From CAUPWF01 sp036656615 (GTDB lineage: Bacteria > Bacillota > Clostridia > Lachnospirales > Lachnospiraceae), in NCBI GenBank assembly GCA_036656615.1, contig JAVXHY010000004.1, positions 38,224 through 102,223 on the forward strand: DNA of 64,000 nt. Reading direction: 5' to 3'. The notes under the pieces are model-generated. The model was not told where the DNA came from, did no database searches, and was given only the letters and a program-made list of their open reading frames with translations. Shown piece by piece: positions 17,035 to 23,217 of this stretch (position 1 is the first letter of the stretch; the number at the start of each line of letters is the position of its first letter). The position numbers were made by a program, and so were the translations under genes.

Positions 17035-18300
17035 TTAGGTTAATTCTGCAATTCTTGATACACCAACATATATTTCTGAAATTTTGTACCATGTTTTATA
17101 ATCCACCATTCCTGTTGTCGGAAGATTAAATACAGACTGAAATTTCTTCACAGAGGCAGAAGTTGCAGGTCCATAGATTCCATCAGCAGTCACTTTTGGT
17201 ATTGCCGGATAAGCAGAAGCAATGACGTTGAGTTGTTCTTGTATTTGTCTTACTTTATCACCAGAAGAGCCGATTTCCAGCGTATATCCTGGCCAAGAGG
17301 AAGGAACTCCAGAAATCTCTTCTGCAGAGTTGATATACATATCATCGCCGTAATAATAGCGGAGAATTTCAATCGGTGCATATCCCTGGTCACCAAGGGC
17401 TTTAGAACCCCACTGTGTCATCCAATTTGGGCATGTTACCTGCCTGCCGTCACAATATTGCGTTAAAATTGGTTGCTTGACGTTGGGACGAGATAAATAG
17501 CCTGCAAATAATTCATCGGTAATTTCAGCAATTGTATCATATATATTGCGTTCCGGAATCCATTTATGGTCAAATGCAGTGGAAGAAGTGATGGTAAAAT
17601 CATAGCCTTTATTCCGATACCATTCAGTGTATACACGGTTTAAGGTAAATGACATAATAGCCAAGATGTTGGCACGTATTGTGTTGGCGGGCCAGGTGGC
17701 ATAAATTTCGCTGGAGGCTACATTTTTGATATAATCCTTATATTTGATATAATAATTTTTGGCAGTAGAATCTCGGGGAGAACCATTATGAACAACAATA
17801 TATTCAGGTATCACAACTCTGCTAAGTACAATTTCTCCAGTTTCATTTATAGGTTTGATTTCTTCTTCTGCTATCTTGGGTGGATAATTGCCATATAAAG
17901 TATGTGCAGGAATAACATAAATCAGGTTCGATGGATTGGAAGATACTAGTGGGCGAAGAGCTACATTTTGAATTGCTTTTACAGTAGGTAATAGCTCTGT
18001 TCCGGCAATACTAATTGGTTCAAATCCAGGAGCTTTGATATCCAGTGTATATTCGGAATATGGCTGAGAATCAATGGTTGGATTTAAGCTATACTCCAGT
18101 GGTGGAGTATCAAGCTCAATTGTCTCTGACTGTCCGGAACTATCGGTATCCAATTGCTCTATTGGTTTTCCGGGAACCCCGGTATAGGAAATAATAATAG
18201 AAGCCCCCGGGATAGGAGATGCATTGATTTGGGACGTCAAATGGATTTGTAATTGTCCCTTATCTGTTGTATCTGATTGCATAATGTTTGATAAACTCAT
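17035..18300 (-). CDS. SleC-like spore cortex-lytic protein (SpoIID-type domain plus peptidoglycan-binding domain)
   Basis: A 421-residue protein. The N-terminal third is a beta-rich, carboxypeptidase-regulatory-like module (SPIPGASIIISYTG). The middle resembles the SpoIID/SleC lytic domain (NTIRANILAIMSFTLNRVYTEWY, then CPNWMTQWGSKALGDQGY). A C-terminal peptidoglycan-binding repeat follows (EIGSSGDKVRQIQEQLN, GIYGPATSASVKKFQ). SleC degrades spore cortex during germination in clostridia. The ATG at 18300 follows TTGAGG; 35 further in-frame codons upstream lack a site and are unlikely to be used. There is no signal peptide, as in some spore-assembled enzymes. This gene is the main evidence in the window that the organism sporulates. 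Confidence 0.75.
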   Translation of the reverse strand: MSLSNIMQSDTTDKGQLQIHLTSQINASPIPGASIIISYTGVPGKPIEQLDTDSSGQSETIELDTPPLEYSLNPTIDSQPYSEYTLDIKAPGFEPISIAGTELLPTVKAIQNVALRPLVSSNPSNLIYVIPAHTLYGNYPPKIAEEEIKPINETGEIVLSRVVIPEYIVVHNGSPRDSTAKNYYIKYKDYIKNVASSEIYATWPANTIRANILAIMSFTLNRVYTEWYRNKGYDFTITSSTAFDHKWIPERNIYDTIAEITDELFAGYLSRPNVKQPILTQYCDGRQVTCPNWMTQWGSKALGDQGYAPIEILRYYYGDDMYINSAEEISGVPSSWPGYTLEIGSSGDKVRQIQEQLNVIASAYPAIPKVTADGIYGPATSASVKKFQSVFNLPTTGMVDYKTWYKISEIYVGVSRIAELT

Positions 18301-18652
18301 AGTATGAACCTCAATAAATTCTATTGCTATTATTATATTAAAAAGATGAAAAAAGGTACTTGACAATAGGGGAAGAAAAGAGTAGCATATTCGTATGTAA
18401 CACATCTGATTGCAATTCGTATTTACATTCTTATTTCAGTTTTATACCCAATTTATTAGTTTTATATTTATACAAGTAACAAAATAATTTCTAACCATAG
18501 ATTATCTCAATTTTTCTTTATTATTCTTGATCTATGAAGTGTTCAAAAAGATTCTAAAATTCTAGTAACAAATCGTTATAAGTATCCCTAAATAATAATG
18601 TAAATATAATCGTTTTATTTGTGTGCAAATTCTTGAGAAGGGAGGAGCAAGT
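18301..18652. other. 352-base AT-rich intergenic region between SleC-like gene and pilus locus
   Basis: Divergent control region. A plus-strand TTGACA (18360-18365) with a poor -10 (TAGCAT, 18383-18388) and a TATAAT (18605-18610) without a clear -35 are the only promoter-like signals for the pilus locus. I see no riboswitch fold (in particular no c-di-GMP GEMM motif), no small gene and no repeat. Confidence 0.5.
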
Positions 18653-18805
18653 ATGAAAGCATTTTTGGAAGAATATGGTTTGATTATTGTTGCTGTAATT
18701 GTTATTTTAGCAGTTGCATTAGCAGCATCCGGAATTGCCAGTGAAATTACAACGGCAATTAGTGCAACCATAAGTAAATTTTTACAGACAAGTGGAGCAG
18801 CATAG
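18653..18805 (+). CDS. Flp-like type IVb pilin, leaderless (50 aa)
   Basis: Only 50 residues: MKAFLEEYG followed by one long hydrophobic helix (LIIVAVIVILAVALAASGIA) and a short amphipathic tail. EEYGLI aligns with the conserved E-Y-G of Flp pilins (G/xxxxEYGLI), yet here that motif begins at residue 6, so there is no leader before the usual cleavage point. It has a strong GGGAGGAG site and precedes the TadA/CpaF ATPase, making it the likely major subunit. Either it is assembled unprocessed or it is a membrane component; sequence alone does not decide. Confidence 0.7.
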   Translation: MKAFLEEYGLIIVAVIVILAVALAASGIASEITTAISATISKFLQTSGAA

Positions 18806-18825
18806 TAGAAGAAAGGAAATTGGAA

Positions 18826-19902
18826 ATGAAAATAACAAATGAATATTGGGAGTTTCAAGAGAAAAACTTTGGTCCTTTTCTTCCTTTTATTCAAGATGAC
18901 AATGTCACAGATATTAATTTTAATGGAAAAGATACCTGGATTGATGATTTATATAAAGGAAAATACAAGACTTTTTTAAAAATCGAACCAGAATTTGTTA
19001 ATCAATTTTGTACAAGAATTGCAAATGTGGTAAGTGCTAACTTTAATAAATTTGATAATTTATTAGAGGCTGAAACAGATACACTACGTATCTCTATTAT
19101 ACATGAGAGTGCAGCACATACAGGACATTCTATTTCTATTCGGAAAACCCCAGCTATACGACGTATGAATAGAGAACGGATGATTGAGACTGGTTACTGC
19201 TCAAGTGAAATTTTAAATCTTATGGAGAACTGTGTGAAAGGTCATATGAATATGGTTTTCTGTGGTTTGCCGGGGAGTGGGAAGACTGAATTATTGAAGT
19301 ATCTTACAAAATATATTCCTCATAATGAAAAGGTAATTACCATTGAGGATAATTTGGAGATTCACTATGGAATCATTAATCCAGAGAGTAATTGTGTAGA
19401 GCTCAAGGTCGATAGTGAGTTATTTCCTTATACAAAGGCCATTAAAGCGTCTTTAAGACAGAATACGGATTGGATTTTACTTTCAGAAGCTAGATCTGCA
19501 GAAGTAAAGTATTTATTGGAATCTTTTTCCACCGGATTACATGGACTAACGACTCTTCATACTGATGACGTTAGGAAAATACCAGATAGAATTCAAAATA
19601 TGATGCAAGATTCTTATGCAGCTGAACGTTTGGAAAATGATGTATATTCTTTTATTAATGTAGGAGTTATGGTAAGAAAAAAATTAGTAAATCAAAAAAT
19701 AATCAGGTATGTTGATCAAGTATGTTTTTTTGATAGAAATGAGAAAGACAATCATAACACTCAAATGATGGTAGTCAATAATGGTAAAATAATTTCCATG
19801 AAGCTTTCAACAAATATACAAAGCAAGTTTCAGATATTTGGCATTGAATATCCATTTGGAGAAAAAGGACAAAAAATCGAAATGGAGGGTAAAGGTATAT
19901 GA
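18826..19902 (+). CDS. TadA/CpaF-type secretion ATPase
   Basis: A 358-residue hexameric ATPase that powers assembly of Flp-type pili. The N-domain start (NVTDINFNGKDTWIDD) is followed by HTGHSISIRKTP, Walker A GLPGSGKTE at about residues 147-155, the Asp-box region TIEDNLEIHY, LSEARSAEVKYLLE where CpaF proteins have GEVRG(A/P)E, and the His-box GLHGLTTLHTDD. It is shorter than classical CpaF (about 450), mostly at the N-terminus. Start chosen at ATG 18826 after AAAGGA. It overlaps the next gene by 4 bases, as expected for ATPase and platform protein. Confidence 0.85.
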   Translation: MKITNEYWEFQEKNFGPFLPFIQDDNVTDINFNGKDTWIDDLYKGKYKTFLKIEPEFVNQFCTRIANVVSANFNKFDNLLEAETDTLRISIIHESAAHTGHSISIRKTPAIRRMNRERMIETGYCSSEILNLMENCVKGHMNMVFCGLPGSGKTELLKYLTKYIPHNEKVITIEDNLEIHYGIINPESNCVELKVDSELFPYTKAIKASLRQNTDWILLSEARSAEVKYLLESFSTGLHGLTTLHTDDVRKIPDRIQNMMQDSYAAERLENDVYSFINVGVMVRKKLVNQKIIRYVDQVCFFDRNEKDNHNTQMMVVNNGKIISMKLSTNIQSKFQIFGIEYPFGEKGQKIEMEGKGI

Positions 19903-21407
19903 AAGATGGGAGTTATCATGCCAAAGAATGTTGTTGGAAATATCTGAATCCAAGAAATCTTATGACGGAAATTCATCGATATGGGTATCATTTTTCGCTT
20001 ACCAGTTATATAGAATTATTGTTTGCAGCTTTTTTGGGTATGGGTGGGATTGGATATTTATTAGGATTAAAGTGGAATTATATTTTAATTATTTTAATCA
20101 GTTGTCTTATGCTATTACCTACTATGATTTTATCAGTATATAAAAACATGTTTGAACAGAAAAAGTTCGTGGATGTTAGTAATTATATAGAACAGCTCTT
20201 GTATTCTTTTAAAAGAAAATCTAAAATTCTAAGCGCACTTTTCGATACACTTACCCTATTTCCAAAAGGTGAATTACATGATGCCATTACTCAGACCATT
20301 CATTATATACAAACATCAAGTACAAAAGGAGATATTTTTGAGGAAGCATTTGTAGAAATTGAAAAAAATTATGGATGTCAGCGTGTATTGACTGTGCATC
20401 GCTTTTTAATGAAAGTAGAAGCATTAGGTGGAACTTATGCAGATTCTGCGGAAATTCTTATTGGTGACAGAAATAGATGGGTAGAGCGCATATATGAGAC
20501 CCAAAAACAAAAGCAGTTAATTAAAAGAAATATGACAATTGCTATTCTTTTTTCTCTTGTCATTATAGGTGCTACTGTTTTACTAATGCCCAAGGATTTT
20601 AAGGGTGTAATTGACAGCAGGATTTCACAGATTGCAACTACTGTAGTTATGATAATTAATATTTTCTTATGGATTTTTGTACAAGTTAAATTATCAGGCA
20701 GCTGGATGAAAGAAGAAAATCTAGCACCAGTACAAAACCTGATGCGTCGCTATCACAAAGCGATGCATCGGGATGCTGTTCATGTAAAAGGTATGCAAAA
20801 AATATTGGTAATAGTTGTATGTCTTGGCGCGTTATATACTTATTTTGTAATGCATCATCTGCTTTTAACACTTCTATTCATAGCATTAGCATATCTGCTT
20901 ATTTCACAACCAAAAAGAACATATAAGGCAACGATAAAAAGAATGTCTAGAGAAGTTGAAAAAGCTTTTCCAGAATGGATGATGAGCATGGCATTATTGC
21001 TGCAATCGGACAATGTTCATGTAGCAATGTCTAAAACAATTTCCAATGCACCAGAAATTTTACGAGAGGAGTTATCGCGTGTATTAAAGGGAATTGAACA
21101 GAATCCAAATAGTGTGAAACCATATCTGGCTTTTTTTAAGGGACTTGATATACCAGATGTGGAGTCATCTATGAAAATGCTTTATTCTGTAGCAGAATAT
21201 GGTGCAAGTGATATTGAAAAACAAGTGACAGTCATCGTACAAAGAAATTCAGTCATGATGGACAAATCACAACGGATTAAGACAGAAGATTATTTAGCAG
21301 GTATGGGCTTTCTTGTTTTAACACCAATGTTAACAGGATCTGGAAAAATGTTAGTTGATATGATGCTTTTAATTACTAGTTTATTGAAATTCACAACATT
21401 AATTTAG
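19899..21407 (+). CDS. Fused TadB-TadC-like platform membrane protein
   Basis: A 502-residue polytopic protein with two T2SSF/GspF-like cytoplasmic domains. The first is roughly residues 90-215, containing QLLYSFKRKSKILSAL and HRFLMKVEALGGTYADSAEIL. The second is roughly residues 350-480, containing EVEKAFPEWMMSMALLLQ, VESSMKMLYSVAEYGASDIEKQ and RIKTEDYLAGMGFLVLTPML. Paired hydrophobic helices separate and follow them. In standard Tad loci these domains are separate proteins, TadB and TadC; here one reading frame carries both. The role is the inner-membrane platform contacted by the ATPase. Confidence 0.7.
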   Translation: MKDGSYHAKECCWKYLNPRNLMTEIHRYGYHFSLTSYIELLFAAFLGMGGIGYLLGLKWNYILIILISCLMLLPTMILSVYKNMFEQKKFVDVSNYIEQLLYSFKRKSKILSALFDTLTLFPKGELHDAITQTIHYIQTSSTKGDIFEEAFVEIEKNYGCQRVLTVHRFLMKVEALGGTYADSAEILIGDRNRWVERIYETQKQKQLIKRNMTIAILFSLVIIGATVLLMPKDFKGVIDSRISQIATTVVMIINIFLWIFVQVKLSGSWMKEENLAPVQNLMRRYHKAMHRDAVHVKGMQKILVIVVCLGALYTYFVMHHLLLTLLFIALAYLLISQPKRTYKATIKRMSREVEKAFPEWMMSMALLLQSDNVHVAMSKTISNAPEILREELSRVLKGIEQNPNSVKPYLAFFKGLDIPDVESSMKMLYSVAEYGASDIEKQVTVIVQRNSVMMDKSQRIKTEDYLAGMGFLVLTPMLTGSGKMLVDMMLLITSLLKFTTLI

Positions 21408-21425
21408 GATATAGGTGGTGAGAAA

Positions 21426-21530
21426 ATGAAAGAAATTATAGAGGAATATGGAAGTATTAGTGTGTTAGTGATTTTTGGGATGGTTATTATTAGTGGATTT
21501 TATAAAATATTGCAAATGGTGACGATATAA
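21426..21530 (+). CDS. Flp-like leaderless small membrane protein (34 aa)
   Basis: A very short reading frame, MKEIIEEYG then a hydrophobic helix (SISVLVIFGMVIISGFYK). It shares the M-x-x-(F/I)-(I/L)-E-E-Y-G opening with three other proteins of this locus. GGTGGTGAG lies directly before the ATG, and the gene sits in an 18-base gap after the platform gene, which supports translation. It could be a minor pilin or an accessory membrane peptide. Confidence 0.65.
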   Translation: MKEIIEEYGSISVLVIFGMVIISGFYKILQMVTI

Positions 21531-21550
21531 TTTAAAAGAAAGGTGATTCT

Positions 21551-21706
21551 ATGAAAGGATTTATAGAAGAATATGGGATGTTAATGATTGCCTGTATGAT
21601 GGGAATTGGATTGATTGCTTGTATGTATGCACAGATATTTGAAAATGGGAGTTATCATCAATTGGTTGGGCAATTTTTTCAGGCATTGGGATTAAGTATC
21701 CGTTAG
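21551..21706 (+). CDS. Flp-like leaderless small membrane protein (51 aa)
   Basis: MKGFIEEYG opens the protein, followed by a hydrophobic helix (MLMIACMMGIGLIACMYAQIF) and a 20-residue tail ending LGLSIR. The same EEYG signature and size as the pilin-like protein at 18653. AAGGTGATT precedes the ATG. Two Cys and six Met lie in or near the helix, unlike the Ala/Val-rich helix of the 50-residue protein, so this may be a minor rather than major subunit. Confidence 0.65.
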   Translation: MKGFIEEYGMLMIACMMGIGLIACMYAQIFENGSYHQLVGQFFQALGLSIR

Positions 21707-21725
21707 TTCAATATAAGGAGAAAAG

Positions 21726-22166
21726 ATGGGGAGCTTAATTAAAGAGTATGGAAAACTTGTCATCATAGTGCTATTCATCGTAAGTTTATTTGCTATTTTA
21801 ATTGGTTCTGATGAGGAGAGCCTTTGGGGACAATTATCTCAAGCACGACCAAAGATTTCCATACAAAGTAAGAATAATATAAATCAGATGATATGGCTGT
21901 CAGAGAGAACACAGCCTGTGTTAAATGTAAGATCTACGAAATTAAAAGAAGGGGAAGCTTATCAATTTAAAGATTTTGTTGATTTGGCAGTAGATATGGA
22001 AGGAACACCACTTGAAATACAGATAACTAAAATAATTGATTGTAAAAGAAGGGAACATACAGAAGAAGTAGTAATTGTTGAAAAGGGATTCTATTATGTA
22101 ACTTATCAGATTGTAGATGCATATCATTTGAAAACCATGAAAACGATTTGCTTTGTAGTAGATTAA
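21726..22166 (+). CDS. Pilin-like protein with Flp-type N-terminal helix and Ig-like C-terminal domain
   Basis: 146 residues. The start MGSLIKEYGKLVIIVLFIVSLFAILIGS matches the KEYG-plus-helix opening of its small neighbours. The remaining 115 residues look like a compact beta domain ending in GFYYVTYQIVDAYHLKTM, the pattern of bacterial surface Ig-like (DUF5011-like) modules. An AAGGAG site lies 5 bases before the ATG. I infer a pilin or tip subunit that displays an adhesive domain. Ig assignment is by pattern only. Confidence 0.6.
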   Translation: MGSLIKEYGKLVIIVLFIVSLFAILIGSDEESLWGQLSQARPKISIQSKNNINQMIWLSERTQPVLNVRSTKLKEGEAYQFKDFVDLAVDMEGTPLEIQITKIIDCKRREHTEEVVIVEKGFYYVTYQIVDAYHLKTMKTICFVVD

Positions 22167-22183
22167 GAAGGGAGAATGGTTTT

Positions 22184-22534
22184 ATGAAGATGTCAATTGA
22201 AATATTTGTCAGTATTATTATCATAACTTTAACGTCATTATTAGGAACGTGTTATATTACGGCATCTTTAAATATTCAAAATGCACAAAATTATCATGCC
22301 ACAGTACTAACAGAGATAGAGGCTAGTGATTTCTCGGAATCAGTCATTTGTTCCTGTATAGAAAATGCGTTGGACAATGGATACAAAAAAGGGGATGGAA
22401 CCTCTGGCTTGCAAGTGACAAAGGCCTCTGTACAAGAAAACCAGCCGGTGGCAGAAGTTATTTTAACATATGATTATTCTATACCATTATTAAATATGTT
22501 TCTCAAACATGAAATCATAGGTTATGCAAGATGA
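22184..22534 (+). CDS. TadE/pseudopilin-like protein of the pilus locus
   Basis: 116 residues: a basic two-residue start, one hydrophobic helix (IEIFVSIIIITLTSLLGTCYI), then a small soluble domain (YHATVLTEIEASDFSESVICSCIENALDNGYKKG ... VAEVILTYDYSIPLL). The architecture is that of a TadE-like minor pilin, but without a leader peptide. The ATG at 22184 has GGGAG 12 bases upstream; ATG 22190 is an alternative. No enzymatic motif is visible. The function is inferred from architecture and position. Confidence 0.6.
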   Translation: MKMSIEIFVSIIIITLTSLLGTCYITASLNIQNAQNYHATVLTEIEASDFSESVICSCIENALDNGYKKGDGTSGLQVTKASVQENQPVAEVILTYDYSIPLLNMFLKHEIIGYAR

Positions 22535-22562
22535 AAATATCTGTCTGGAGAGGAGAATTTAA

Positions 22563-23180
22563 GTGAGGAATGCAGTAATTGGTTTTATATCTCTTATTAT
22601 TTTAGTAATTTCAGGGTTAAGCATACTGACTATTCACAATAAGTCAATTCGTGAGAATGAACTGGATACTAATTTGGGCATGGCCATGGAGCAATCCTTG
22701 GCCTCCTTTGCAATGGACAAAGAGTATGTATTACAGAAGAAAAGTGAAGATTTACTGGTGGCAGATATGATACAAAACTTACTTTTAAAGACTACTAGTA
22801 ATTCTGAATTTACAGTTCATGTATTAACAGCTAATACTCAAAAAGGGATATTGGATGTAAAGGTTGTAGAAACATTTCCCCAGTTTGGAGGAATTAAAGG
22901 TCATGCATATTGTAGGAAAACCGTGGTTTTAGAGGAATATAAGAATAAAAAGGAAGAATTTTTCCCAGTATCTTTTATTGTCTTCGATCAATGTGTTAAA
23001 AGTGTATGGGTTTATGGTGGAAGTACGCTTCAATATCAGGAACCTATATCACCCAAACAAAATGGGAATGATTTTTTAGGATGGAAATTAGAAGATACAG
23101 GGAAGATTTATAAAGATATTTCTTTTATTACTGTGATAAAACCATTAACATTTAGAGCTTGTTTTCCGCAAGAAAGATAA
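22563..23180 (+). CDS. Pseudopilin-like protein with C-terminal InlB-type repeat
   Basis: 205 residues starting at GTG, 7 bases after AGGAG. Residues 4-25 form a hydrophobic helix (AVIGFISLIILVISGLSIL), followed by an alpha/beta TadE-like region (IRENELDTNLGMAMEQSLASF). The last 50 residues, from VWVYGGSTLQYQEP through GNDFLGWKLEDTGKIY to LTFRACF, match one Listeria-Bacteroides (InlB B) repeat, including the Gly-Trp turn. A pilin-like anchor joined to a surface-repeat module suggests an exposed subunit. Confidence 0.6.
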   Translation: MRNAVIGFISLIILVISGLSILTIHNKSIRENELDTNLGMAMEQSLASFAMDKEYVLQKKSEDLLVADMIQNLLLKTTSNSEFTVHVLTANTQKGILDVKVVETFPQFGGIKGHAYCRKTVVLEEYKNKKEEFFPVSFIVFDQCVKSVWVYGGSTLQYQEPISPKQNGNDFLGWKLEDTGKIYKDISFITVIKPLTFRACFPQER

Positions 23181-23217
23181 TTAATATTACAATAAAAGAA
23201 AAAGGAGGCAAACTTAT

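Noticed and set aside
18301..18652. A c-di-GMP (GEMM) or other riboswitch in front of the pilus locus
   Set aside because: Such control is common for pili, but I find neither the conserved GEMM bases nor any compact stem pattern; the region is plain AT-rich DNA.
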